From positions 1-11,293 of the forward strand of contig RYWC01000016.1 in the NCBI GenBank assembly GCA_003979335.1: a DNA stretch of 11,293 nucleotides, given 5' to 3'. A model generated the notes under the pieces. That model did not search any database. It was not told the origin of the DNA and saw only the letters and a list, made by a program, of their open reading frames with translations. Shown here piece by piece: positions 1-8,045 of the stretch (positions within the stretch are counted from its first letter, which is position 1; each line of letters begins with the position of its first letter). The position numbers and the translations under genes are program-made. The stretch is from Clostridia bacterium (lineage in GTDB: Bacteria > Bacillota_A > Clostridia > Christensenellales > Borkfalkiaceae).

Positions 1-2
1 GT

Positions 3-566
3 ATGTATATTATAGTTGGGCTCGGCAATCCCGAAGAAAAGTATCTTAAAACTTTTCACAATATGGGTTATATAGCTGTCGGTGACGTTGCCGATAAACT
101 CGCCGTGAAATTTAAAAAGAAGGAATGCGAGGCGTTCGTGGCGGAAGCGAACATAAAGGGGGAGAAAGTAATTCTCGCCCGTCCCGTAACATATATGAAC
201 GCAAGCGGCAGGGCTGTCAAACAGTTGCTTGCAAAATATAAGACAGACGCGGCGCACCTTATAGTTATTTACGACGATTACGATATTCCGAAGGGTAGCG
301 TTCGCATACGCCCTACAGGCAGCGCTGGAACGCACAACGGCATGCGTTCGGTTATCGCTGAAATCGGCACGCAGAATTTTACGAGAATAAGGGTGGGGAT
401 AAGGGACAGCGAGGTCAATATTCCCATAATAAACTATGTCTTATCGGAAGTAAGAAAGGAAGATTACGACCTTTTTATCGCCGCTTGCGGAAGAGCGGCA
501 GACGCGGCTATTGCCATTGCAAGCGGTCAAAGCGTAGAAAATGCAATGACCAAATTCAACGGTTGA
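3..566 (+). CDS. pth: Peptidyl-tRNA hydrolase
   Basis: Hydrolyses the ester bond of peptidyl-tRNAs released early from ribosomes, recycling tRNA in the cytoplasm. At 187 residues it has the usual bacterial Pth length. The expected catalytic set is visible: N9 in GLGNP, the catalytic base H19 in FHN-MG, N66 in TYMN-SG, D91 in YDDYDIP and N112 in AGTHNG; by position these correspond to E. coli N10, H20, N68, D93 and N114. Two small departures from the usual consensus are F18 where most members have Arg before the catalytic His, and T110 in AGTHNG where Gly is usual. The ATG lies 2 bases from the window edge, so its ribosome binding site cannot be seen, but MYIIVGLGNP is the normal family N-terminus. 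Placing pth just before mfd is typical of Bacillota. In Bacillus subtilis the small gene fin lies between them; the 112 nt gap here holds no such gene. Confidence 0.96.
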   Translation: MYIIVGLGNPEEKYLKTFHNMGYIAVGDVADKLAVKFKKKECEAFVAEANIKGEKVILARPVTYMNASGRAVKQLLAKYKTDAAHLIVIYDDYDIPKGSVRIRPTGSAGTHNGMRSVIAEIGTQNFTRIRVGIRDSEVNIPIINYVLSEVRKEDYDLFIAACGRAADAAIAIASGQSVENAMTKFNG

Positions 567-612
567 TTTAAAGTCTTTGCTGAATTCAGACCTTTGTTTT
601 TACGTTAAAATC

Positions 613-652
613 AGCGTTTGCCCCCCATATATGCGTCAAATAACGCTTTTTT
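613..652 (+). terminator. Possible weak terminator between pth and mfd
   Basis: AGCG (613-616) can pair with CGCT (644-647), and TTTG (617-620) with CAAA (637-640), leaving a three-base bulge; alternatively AGCGTT pairs with AACGCT. A run of six T (647-652) follows directly. The loop is long and the stem short, so termination would be partial at best. It sits 47 nt after the pth stop and upstream of the mfd ribosome binding site, so it may reduce read-through into mfd. Confidence 0.4.
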
Positions 653-664
653 GAAAAAATTGTC

Positions 665-681
665 AAGGAAATGTAAACTTG
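665..681 (+). promoter_or_regulatory. Ribosome binding site that sets the TTG start of mfd
   Basis: AAGGAA at 665-670 is followed by 8 nt and then TTG at 679. The first in-frame ATG (709, residue 11) has only AT-rich sequence in front and no Shine-Dalgarno match, so TTG at 679 is the better start. Confidence 0.7.
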
Positions 682-3600
682 ATTAAAAACTTTTTCAACT
701 TTAAAAATATGCAAGGCGATTATCAATCCCTTGAAAACGACATCCGCCTCGGCACGCCGACGGCGGTTTTCGGCTTGTCCGACGCGCATAAATATCTTTT
801 GGCGTCTTTGCCGGAACAGCCTTTGCTTTACATTGCCGCCGATTCTGTCGCCGCACAAAAGGCTTATGCGTCAGTTTCTGTGCTCAGCGGCAGAAAATGC
901 GCGCTTTTATCGGCAAAAGACGAGGTCATTTTATATAAAGACGCGCTGTCGAAAGACGCGCTTTTCCGCAGGCTTACCGCCATTTACGATATGTTGCACG
1001 GCGCAGATTGCGTTATTGCGGACGTCGATTCGTTAATTCAGCTTTTCCCCTCCGAAATAGAGGATATAACATTTAAAACAGGCTCAGAGACTGATTATTC
1101 CGAACTGCCGAAAAAACTTGTAAAAATGGGATACACCCGTGAATATGCCGCGGATACCAAGGGTTGCTTTGCTGTCAGGGGCGATATTTTGGAAATTTTT
1201 CCCGTAAATTCCGATAATCCCGTAAGAATTGATTTTTTCGGCGATACGGTAGAGAAAATCCGCCCTTTCGACGGTGTTACGGGCGAAAGACTTGAAGAAA
1301 TTCAGGAAATTTCCATAATTTCCGCTACTGATATAGTAATTTCCGAGTCTGAACATAAGAAAATATTGTCTGTACTCGAAACCGAAGTCAAAAAATCAAC
1401 GGACAGTAAGGCTTACGAAAGGGGACGGGCGATTATTGCCGATATAAAGGAAAAATTAGCGCAGAATACTGCTTTTTCGGGCGCGTCTTTTTTGTTCCCA
1501 ATTCTTGATTGCCCCCGTACTATATTTGATTTATTAAAAAACAATACGCTTATAATTCTTGACGAATGTAAAAATATCGACGACAGATTACAGGCGCTTT
1601 ACAAAGAACATTGCGAACGTGTTTCCGACCTGAAAAAGGGGGGCGAGGCATTTTCTTTTTCAGTAAACCAGCTTATAACGCCGGAAACGTTTACCGAGGG
1701 GCTTAAAAGCCGCATGTGCGTCGCTGTGCAGACTTTTACTTCTTCCACGGCGTTTTTCCGCCCCTTAAAGACTTATAATTTCCGCGCTACTCCGTCGCCG
1801 TCATACTTAAACGCTTTGCCGCAGTTTATAACCGACGTAAAAGGGTGGCTTGCAAACGGCTACCGTATACTTGCTTTTACGGGCAGCTTACAGCGATACG
1901 AAAAACTTTCTTCGGCGCTTTCGGACGAATATTTGCCTGTATACCCCGTACCCGACAGATTGCAGGCGCTTCACGGCGTTTCCGTCGATAGCGAGGATTT
2001 GCCCCACGGACTTATTTTGCACGAAAACAAGCTTGTAATCATAGGCAGCGGTGATTTGTATACAAAAGCCGTTACCAAGCGAATAAAAAAGCGCAGGGGC
2101 GATATGTTTGTTTCGCCTGAAATCGGCGACTTCTGCGTTCACGAAAAGCACGGAATCGGTAAAATTACAGGCACCAAAAAGATTGAAACTACGGACGGGA
2201 TAAAGGAGTATCTGTCCATAGAGTACAAGGGCGGCGACGTTCTTTATGTTCCTGTGGAGCAGATGGACGTTCTGTCGAAATACGTCGGCGACTCAAATCC
2301 CAATCTTTCAAAAATCGGCGGAGCGGACTTTGAAAGAGTCAAAGAAAGGGTAAAGCAGTCAATAAAAAAGCTTGCTTTCGATTTAAAGGAACTCTACGCC
2401 GAACGCTCCTCAAAACACGGTTTCCCTTTCCCTGAAAACGTTGCAATGATGCAGGAATTCGAGGACGCATTTTCCTACGAGGAAACGCCCGACCAGCTTA
2501 CTTCAATCGAAGAAATAAAAGCCGATATGTGTTCAGATAAGGTTATGGACAGGCTTTTGTGCGGCGACGTCGGTTACGGCAAGACGGAAGTCGCTTTACG
2601 CGCCGTGTATCTTTGCGTGCTCGGCGGCAAGCAGGCGGCGATAATGTGTCCGAGCACGGTTCTTTCCGAACAGCACTTCCGCACCGCACAAGAGCGTTTT
2701 GCCGAATTCGGCGTAAGAGTCGAGGCTCTGAACAGGTTCAAAACCACTTCTCAGCAAACAAAAATTTTGGCTCAGCTTGCAAACGGCGATATCGATTTGA
2801 TTATCGGCACGCACAGGCTTTTGTCTCAGGACGTAAAGTTTTACGATTTGGGGCTTTTGGTTTTGGACGAAGAGCAGCGTTTCGGCGTCGAACATAAAGA
2901 AAAGATAAAAAACGTAAAGAAAAATATAGACTGCCTGACGATGACTGCCACCCCGATACCGCGCACATTGCATATGTCGCTTGCTGGCATCAGGGACATT
3001 TCTACCATAAACACTCCTCCGCTTAAAAGGCTTCCTGTGCAGACTTATGTCGTGGAGGAAAGCGAAACGCTCATACGCGATGCCTGCATAAGAGAGATTT
3101 CTCGCGGAGGTCAGGTCTTCATACTCTATAACAGAGTTGAAACGATTGCTGGATTTGCGGCAAGAATTGCCGAGATAATTCCCGAAGCAAAAGTAACTTA
3201 CGCCCACGGCAGAATGGAGCGCGATATACTTGAAAACGCTGTGTTTTCGTTTTACCGCGGCGAAAAGAATATTCTTGTCACCACAACTATTATCGAAAAC
3301 GGTATAGACCTGCCAAATGCAAATACGATAATTGTCATAGATGCAGACCGTCTCGGTATTTCCCAGCTCTATCAGCTTAGGGGCAGAGTGGGCAGAGGTT
3401 CGCGCCTTGCACAGGCTTATTTTACTTTCAAACCGTCAAAAGTGCTCACCTCAGACGCGACAGAACGGCTAAAAGCCGTTATGCGTTTTACCGAACTCGG
3501 TTCAGGCTTTAAAATAGCAATGCGCGACTTGGAAATAAGGGGCGCAGGCAACGTTTTGGGCGCAGAACAGCACGGGCATATGGATAAAGTCGGCTACGAA

Positions 3601-4092
3601 CTCTATTCAAAACTGTTAAAAGAAGAACTTACAGGCGATAAACAGCTTTCAACCGAACTCGAAATCAAAGCAACCGCGTATATACCCGAAGCGTATGTCG
3701 AAAGCAGTGCGGGCAGGCTTGATTGCTATAAGCAAATCGCAGAAATCCGTACGGTTGAGGATTACAAACGCGTCTGTCTTTCAATAGAGGACAACTACGG
3801 ACCGATGCCCGACGAAGTTTTAAATCTGCTTATAATTGCGGTGCTTAAATCTTTTGCGGCAAAGTTCAACGTAAGAAAAATCTGCGTGGACAGTACTGAG
3901 GGTTCTTTCGAGCTTTCATCGGTCAATACGCTCGGGGATAGCCGCCTTGCGGCGGCGCTGGATAAGTACGCAGGCAGAGTAAGACTTTCTATGGCAAAGG
4001 CACCTCTAATAATATTTCCGCCCCGTTCTTCGCCTGCGAAAACCATGCTTGATATGACTAAATTCCTCAAATTTGCGTTAAGTTTTAACTAA
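679..4092 (+). CDS. mfd: Transcription-repair coupling factor Mfd
   Basis: ATP-dependent DNA translocase that removes RNA polymerase stalled at template-strand lesions and recruits UvrA for nucleotide excision repair. The 1137 residues are close to the usual Mfd length. In order: an N-terminal UvrB-homology region (to about residue 210) with the AVRGDILEIFP and DFFGD-VE-IRPFD signatures; a middle region; a CarD-like RNA polymerase interaction domain from about 481 (GDFCVHEKHGIGKI); then a RecG-type superfamily 2 motor. In the motor, Walker A is GDVGYGKT (629-636), the DEEQ box is 730-733, a TMTATPIPRTL motif follows, and motif VI is QLRGRVGR (899-906). The C-terminal TRCF domain runs from about 985. 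All key motifs are intact. Translation starts at TTG with a good Shine-Dalgarno. No promoter of its own was recognised, so it may depend on pth transcription or on an unseen promoter. No terminator lies between it and the next gene. Confidence 0.98.
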   Translation: MIKNFFNFKNMQGDYQSLENDIRLGTPTAVFGLSDAHKYLLASLPEQPLLYIAADSVAAQKAYASVSVLSGRKCALLSAKDEVILYKDALSKDALFRRLTAIYDMLHGADCVIADVDSLIQLFPSEIEDITFKTGSETDYSELPKKLVKMGYTREYAADTKGCFAVRGDILEIFPVNSDNPVRIDFFGDTVEKIRPFDGVTGERLEEIQEISIISATDIVISESEHKKILSVLETEVKKSTDSKAYERGRAIIADIKEKLAQNTAFSGASFLFPILDCPRTIFDLLKNNTLIILDECKNIDDRLQALYKEHCERVSDLKKGGEAFSFSVNQLITPETFTEGLKSRMCVAVQTFTSSTAFFRPLKTYNFRATPSPSYLNALPQFITDVKGWLANGYRILAFTGSLQRYEKLSSALSDEYLPVYPVPDRLQALHGVSVDSEDLPHGLILHENKLVIIGSGDLYTKAVTKRIKKRRGDMFVSPEIGDFCVHEKHGIGKITGTKKIETTDGIKEYLSIEYKGGDVLYVPVEQMDVLSKYVGDSNPNLSKIGGADFERVKERVKQSIKKLAFDLKELYAERSSKHGFPFPENVAMMQEFEDAFSYEETPDQLTSIEEIKADMCSDKVMDRLLCGDVGYGKTEVALRAVYLCVLGGKQAAIMCPSTVLSEQHFRTAQERFAEFGVRVEALNRFKTTSQQTKILAQLANGDIDLIIGTHRLLSQDVKFYDLGLLVLDEEQRFGVEHKEKIKNVKKNIDCLTMTATPIPRTLHMSLAGIRDISTINTPPLKRLPVQTYVVEESETLIRDACIREISRGGQVFILYNRVETIAGFAARIAEIIPEAKVTYAHGRMERDILENAVFSFYRGEKNILVTTTIIENGIDLPNANTIIVIDADRLGISQLYQLRGRVGRGSRLAQAYFTFKPSKVLTSDATERLKAVMRFTELGSGFKIAMRDLEIRGAGNVLGAEQHGHMDKVGYELYSKLLKEELTGDKQLSTELEIKATAYIPEAYVESSAGRLDCYKQIAEIRTVEDYKRVCLSIEDNYGPMPDEVLNLLIIAVLKSFAAKFNVRKICVDSTEGSFELSSVNTLGDSRLAAALDKYAGRVRLSMAKAPLIIFPPRSSPAKTMLDMTKFLKFALSFN

Positions 4093-4108
4093 AAACGCCA
4101 TAAATTAT

Positions 4109-4137
4109 TTGCCTTATCGCCTTTGTTGCTATATAAT
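4109..4137 (+). promoter_or_regulatory. Sigma-A-type promoter of the lipoprotein–uppP operon
   Basis: TTGCCT (4109-4114), 17 nt, then a perfect TATAAT (4132-4137). The predicted transcript begins near 4144, giving a leader of about 38 nt before the ATG at 4182. A second TATAAT at 4159-4164 has no matching -35 element and is less likely to be used. Confidence 0.65.
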
Positions 4138-4181
4138 GGTATTTAGCATTTTATTGTATATAATCTTTCGGAGCAAAAAAT

Positions 4182-6392
4182 ATGAGAAAGAAAAGAATTA
4201 TCAGCGGCGTACTCGCTTCATCCGTAGTGCTTGCGGCAACCCTCGGCGGCTGTTCGCTTGTTTCGACAAACTCTGCGGCGGATATGAACCAGATTATTGC
4301 GGAGGTCAACATTTCGGATACCGCAACGCTGGACGAGGGGCTTGCAAAGTATAAGGACGCCGTAGGTACCACAAAAATCATAAAAAGGGAACTTGTGGCA
4401 TACTATATCAACGTCGGCTATTCGTATGTCCAAAACGACAACTACGAAGAAGTTTTCAATATGCTTTTGGACGCGCTTACTGAAAACGCGGTTCTCGTGC
4501 AGTATTCGACGATGTATCTTTTAAGGGACAAGGCTACCAACGCGAACAGCGATTTGGTGCAGGACGTAAACGCCCTTGAAACTTATATGTCGCTTTCCGA
4601 CGAAGTTAAAAAGTACGAATATCTCTTGGGCGGCGAAGACAGCGACGAAGTCAAAATCGCAAAATATTCGCTGTATTCTTCTATCAACGGCGCTATAGAC
4701 ACCTACGAGAAGAGGTTTCTCGACGACGAAACATCTTCTTCGGGTTCGGAAACAAGAGCTACGCCCGGCGGCGTGGACACCCAAAAGGAAAATTACTACC
4801 CTGCAACGACGGACGGTAAACTCGACTATAAGATTTATACAGGTTACGAGGGCAATCTTATAGACGACAGCGGCGCATACAAGGACGATATGCTTGAAGG
4901 CAGTTCTATGGAAACCCGTATGCGCGCTTACAACAAGTTCATTTCCAATCTTGCTTCCGCGTCTTACGACCTTGTAGACAAAAAGACGGAAAACCTGCGC
5001 GATGTGGAAAACCTCAATTATATCAAAGACGAATACGTTTCGCAGCTCGAACAGCGCATTATAAACAAATTCTATGACATTTACGAAGCCGAGCAGGAAA
5101 AACTTCTCAAAGACGAGGATAAGGCTTCCGGCGCGTATGCGTTTATCGGTTCGATTTACAACGACTTGCTCAATCTTCAAACAAAGAATTATGAAACCGA
5201 AAGCAATTTCACTTCGGCAATGGATAGTATGTCCGATACGTCGTTTATCCTCTATGCGCCCGAAAGCGACGCAGACGACGGCAAGGGCGGTAAAGGAAAA
5301 TACGGTTTCGTTTATAACATCCTGCTTCCTTTCGGCGAAGCGCAGAACGATACTTTGAAAGAGTTGCAGAAAGTTTATGCGGACAGCGAACTTGACGGCG
5401 GTTATAAACCTCAGTACTTCGTTGCAAGAAACAAACTTTTGGAAAATATTAAAACGACCGACCAGCGCGCGGCTTGGTTCAACGGCGAAAAAGAGTACGC
5501 TTTCAACGCTTCCGAAAAAGATTTGGATTATTACGGCAAAACCGCCGATGTCGATAAATGGCTTTTCTTTGAAAACAATATCGGCAAATCCGATAAATAC
5601 GAACAGCTTGATAAGTATGCAGGCAAATATCCTTATAACGGTTCGGTTGTTAAAAAGAGTGACGACAGTTATCTTTTAATGCCTGACGAACTGAATATAA
5701 CAGATATGCTTGACGAATTCGTCGATTACGTCGATTACGTTATGGGCAACGCCGCAGACACTTCAAAATATACTAAAACAGCAGGTTACGGCGAAAATCT
5801 TGTCGATAAGCTTTATAAAGACGAGAAAGTAGACGGCAAAGACAAAATAGATTATTCCAACTTTATTTACGCAACAGGCAAAATAGATTTAGGCGTTGCC
5901 GACGAAGCTGAAAACAGGGCTAACCTGTTGCAGAAGAAGACTGACGAACAGGAAGCTTCCAAGCAGTATCTTGCGTTAAGCGCCGTAAACGAGCTTCAAT
6001 ACGCTTATACAACCGATACGGGCGTTCTTTCGCAGTATGTAGGGTATTCTATTCAGGCAGGCGATACAAACTATATAAAAGAATTCGAGTATGCGGCACA
6101 TACCGCTGTGAACGAGGGCGCAGGAACTTTCAAAGTTTGCGCAGGCGACTACGGCTGGCATTTAATATACGTTACCTACACGTTTGACGCAGGCAATCAG
6201 TATACGCCCGACTGGAAGAATATAAACTCGGACGGCACGTTTGAAAATCTTTTCTACGAATGGATAAAAAGCAACAATATGTCTGACATATCTTCAAAGA
6301 GAAGAAGCCAGATTATAACGAAGTTCAAAATGGATTCAACCGTTACCAAGTATCAGGATAGATATCAGAATTTGCTTGATTTAGGCAAATAA
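4182..6392 (+). CDS. Secreted lipoprotein, probable PrsA/SurA-like foldase with a divergent parvulin domain
   Basis: Probably a membrane-anchored chaperone or peptidyl-prolyl isomerase acting outside the cytoplasmic membrane; function is inferred. The start is fixed by CGGAG (4169-4173), 8 nt before the ATG. Residues 2-5 (RKKR) and a hydrophobic stretch end in the lipobox L21-G22-G23-C24, so C24 is the predicted lipidated residue. Residues 35-180 are helical and charged and suit a SurA-N-like chaperone region. A Ser-rich linker (184-192) follows. Two pieces resemble a parvulin fold: YGFVYNILLPFGEAQ (374-388), like the opening strand that usually carries V-HIL, and 614-665, ending in G-YGWHLIYV, like the closing FGYHIIKV strand. 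About 225 residues lie between them, and the first conserved His is replaced by N379, so catalysis is doubtful. Length (736) far exceeds a simple PrsA (about 300). A foldase gene after mfd is common in Clostridia. uppP follows 12 nt downstream. The lipoprotein call is firm; the foldase call is moderate. Confidence 0.75.
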   Translation: MRKKRIISGVLASSVVLAATLGGCSLVSTNSAADMNQIIAEVNISDTATLDEGLAKYKDAVGTTKIIKRELVAYYINVGYSYVQNDNYEEVFNMLLDALTENAVLVQYSTMYLLRDKATNANSDLVQDVNALETYMSLSDEVKKYEYLLGGEDSDEVKIAKYSLYSSINGAIDTYEKRFLDDETSSSGSETRATPGGVDTQKENYYPATTDGKLDYKIYTGYEGNLIDDSGAYKDDMLEGSSMETRMRAYNKFISNLASASYDLVDKKTENLRDVENLNYIKDEYVSQLEQRIINKFYDIYEAEQEKLLKDEDKASGAYAFIGSIYNDLLNLQTKNYETESNFTSAMDSMSDTSFILYAPESDADDGKGGKGKYGFVYNILLPFGEAQNDTLKELQKVYADSELDGGYKPQYFVARNKLLENIKTTDQRAAWFNGEKEYAFNASEKDLDYYGKTADVDKWLFFENNIGKSDKYEQLDKYAGKYPYNGSVVKKSDDSYLLMPDELNITDMLDEFVDYVDYVMGNAADTSKYTKTAGYGENLVDKLYKDEKVDGKDKIDYSNFIYATGKIDLGVADEAENRANLLQKKTDEQEASKQYLALSAVNELQYAYTTDTGVLSQYVGYSIQAGDTNYIKEFEYAAHTAVNEGAGTFKVCAGDYGWHLIYVTYTFDAGNQYTPDWKNINSDGTFENLFYEWIKSNNMSDISSKRRSQIITKFKMDSTVTKYQDRYQNLLDLGK
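5721..5738 (+). repeat. Tandem 9-bp duplication inside the lipoprotein gene
   Basis: GTCGATTAC occurs twice back to back (5721-5729 and 5730-5738), giving the repeated tripeptide VDY-VDY at residues 514-519. It is in frame and adds three residues; probably a small slippage event with little functional weight. Confidence 0.8.
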
Positions 6393-6404
6393 TCGGGTCA
6401 GTTT

Positions 6405-7223
6405 ATGGAAATATGGCAGGCGGCAATACTCGGCTTAGTGCAGGGATTAACTGAATTCTTACCCGTTTCATCTTCGGGGCATATAGCTTTTGTCGAAGGT
6501 CTGTTTAAAATCGACGACAGCAGTATAGCAATGTTCTTTATGATAATTCTCCACCTCGGCACGCTTGTAGCCGTTTGTGTAGTGTTTTGGAAGGACATTT
6601 TGGCTCTGTTTAAAAAACCTTTCAAAACTTTGGGCTTGCTTGTGCTGGCAACAGTACCTGCCGCAGTCGTAGGAATCATAGTCGAATTTTTCGACTTGGA
6701 CGAAGTTTTCTTAGGTCACTATAAAGGAATTTTCCTCGGCGTATTCTTTATGCTGACGGCGATACTTCTTTTCACAACGGAAATGATTGTTAAGCGCAGG
6801 CAGAACACCTTGCCGCTTTGCATTAAAACAGTTCTTCCGATGGGGTGCGCGCAGGCGGTTGCGATTTTGCCCGGTATTTCAAGGAGCGGTTCTACAATCT
6901 GCGCAGGCACGCTTGCAGGCTTGAAGAGTGAAGAAGTTGCAAAATTTTCGTTTATAATGAGTATTCCCGTTATTTTGGGAAGCTTCATCGTAGAACTTGC
7001 GTCCGGTCTTTATAAGGGTGAAATCCAGCAGAACTTTGCCGACGGCGGAGCTACGCTCGGTTGGAGCGTCGCGCTCGGGTTTATAATTTCTGCGATAGCC
7101 GGACTTTTTGCAATAAAAGTTATGCTTAAAGTCATTAAAAAAGCAAACTACAAATGGTTCAGTTTCTATCTTGTTCTCATTTCCGTTACAAGCATAATTT
7201 TACACTTTACTTGGTTTAATTGA
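6405..7223 (+). CDS. uppP: Undecaprenyl-diphosphatase (BacA family)
   Basis: Integral membrane phosphatase that converts undecaprenyl diphosphate to the monophosphate, recycling the lipid carrier for peptidoglycan and other surface polymers; its overproduction is the classic cause of bacitracin resistance. The 272 residues are normal for the family. Both signatures are intact: Q13-G-L-T-E17-F-L-P-V-S-S-S-G-H26 near the N-terminus, and P156-G-I-S-R160-S-G-S-T164, where R160 matches the essential Arg of the second motif. Gln at 13, where E. coli has Glu, is common in Gram-positive members. Several long hydrophobic segments run the length of the protein. The ATG is 12 nt after the lipoprotein stop with only a weak Shine-Dalgarno (GGG at 6395-6397), which suggests translational coupling and shared transcription from the 4109-4137 promoter. 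A hairpin follows 10 nt after the stop. Confidence 0.97.
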   Translation: MEIWQAAILGLVQGLTEFLPVSSSGHIAFVEGLFKIDDSSIAMFFMIILHLGTLVAVCVVFWKDILALFKKPFKTLGLLVLATVPAAVVGIIVEFFDLDEVFLGHYKGIFLGVFFMLTAILLFTTEMIVKRRQNTLPLCIKTVLPMGCAQAVAILPGISRSGSTICAGTLAGLKSEEVAKFSFIMSIPVILGSFIVELASGLYKGEIQQNFADGGATLGWSVALGFIISAIAGLFAIKVMLKVIKKANYKWFSFYLVLISVTSIILHFTWFN

Positions 7224-7232
7224 AATTAAAAC

Positions 7233-7256
7233 GGGCGGTTAAACCGCCCATTTATA
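7233..7256 (+). terminator. Hairpin terminator after uppP
   Basis: GGGCGGTT (7233-7240) and AACCGCCC (7242-7249) are perfect inverted repeats; the realistic stem is 6-7 bp with a 3-5 nt loop. The following CATTTATATATTT is T-rich but interrupted, so termination is probably partial and read-through into the ABC transporter genes is possible. No clear promoter for those genes was seen between here and 7272. Confidence 0.6.
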
Positions 7257-7271
7257 TATTTACGGAGTATT

Positions 7272-8045
7272 ATGGAAGAAATTTTAAAAGTCGAAGGTCT
7301 GAGAAAGACTTTCAAACAGACTAAAAAACTGTTTTCTAAGCAAACTAGCGGCGGTATAAAAGTTGCGGTGGACAACCTTTCTTTCACCGCGTACAAGGGC
7401 GAAATTTTCGGGCTTCTCGGTCCTAACGGGGCCGGTAAAACTACAACGCTCAGAATGCTTGCAACACTTATAAAGCCGGACGAGGGCAACGCCTTTATAG
7501 ACGGTAAGAGCATAATCTCGGACGAGAGCGCGGTTCGCAAAAGCATAGGTTTCCTTACAAGCGAATTAAAGCTTGAAGAAACTTTTACCCCATCGTATCT
7601 TTTTGATTTTTTCAGCGATTTGTACGGCGTTGAAAAGGAAGAGCGCAATGCAAGGAAAGAAAAGCTTTTTACAAAGTTCGGCATATTCGATTTTGCGAAT
7701 ATGAAACTTGCCAATCTTTCTACGGGTATGAAGCAGAAAGTAGCGCTTGTCGTCTCTATTGCGCACGACCCTGATTTTATTATTTTCGACGAGCCTACCA
7801 ACGGGCTTGACGTGCTTACGGCAAAAGTCGTTACGGATTTTTTACAGGAACTCCGTTCGGACGGTAAAACCATAATTCTTTCAACCCATATTTTCAGCTT
7901 AGTTGAAAAGCTTTGCGACAGGGTTGGAATTCTCATAGACGGCAAGCTTGCCGCGTTGGATAGCCTTGCCGGAATAACCAAAGAAAAGGACTTGGAAACC
8001 GCCTTTTTCGAACTTTACGAAGAGGTCACGGGGGAAAGAATATGA
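7272..8045 (+). CDS. ABC transporter ATP-binding protein, NatA-like
   Basis: Cytoplasmic ATPase of an ABC-2 type exporter, working with the permease encoded next to it. In its 257 residues the nucleotide-binding motifs are complete: Walker A GPNGAGKT (50-57), signature LSTGM (149-153), Walker B FIIFDE (169-174), D-loop near NGLD (177-180) and the switch H206. In the Q-loop region the usual Gln is not obvious; the sequence IGFLTSELKL (92-101) is the form seen in NatA-type proteins. CGGAG (7263-7267) lies 4 nt before the ATG, a rather short spacing. The gene overlaps the permease by ATGA, so the two are translationally coupled. NatA/NatB pairs export Na+ in Bacillus subtilis, but similar pairs move other substrates, and nothing here identifies the cargo. 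The ATPase call is certain, the subfamily probable. Confidence 0.95.
   Translation: MEEILKVEGLRKTFKQTKKLFSKQTSGGIKVAVDNLSFTAYKGEIFGLLGPNGAGKTTTLRMLATLIKPDEGNAFIDGKSIISDESAVRKSIGFLTSELKLEETFTPSYLFDFFSDLYGVEKEERNARKEKLFTKFGIFDFANMKLANLSTGMKQKVALVVSIAHDPDFIIFDEPTNGLDVLTAKVVTDFLQELRSDGKTIILSTHIFSLVEKLCDRVGILIDGKLAALDSLAGITKEKDLETAFFELYEEVTGERI

Noticed and set aside
671..676. ATG-TAA start-stop just before the mfd start
   Set aside because: It abuts the Shine-Dalgarno with no spacing for initiation, so a regulatory start-stop is unlikely.
2596..3207. Minus-strand reading frame of 203 codons inside mfd
   Set aside because: It is antisense to the conserved helicase motifs of mfd, has no recognisable domain, and is best explained by codon bias of the sense gene.
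4521..5180. Minus-strand reading frame of 219 codons inside the lipoprotein gene
   Set aside because: Opposite a gene with a clear promoter, ribosome binding site and lipobox; the hydrophobic, Val/Phe-rich product is what antisense of Asp/Lys/Asn/Glu-rich coding gives.
7220..7271. Possible promoter for the ABC transporter genes (TTGAAA at 7220, TATATT near 7255)
   Set aside because: The two elements are not at usable spacing from each other or from any other recognisable partner; the region is better explained by the hairpin after uppP.
7226..7981. Minus-strand reading frame of 251 codons over the ABC ATPase
   Set aside because: Antisense to intact Walker A, signature and Walker B motifs; Ser-rich shadow translation with no family features.
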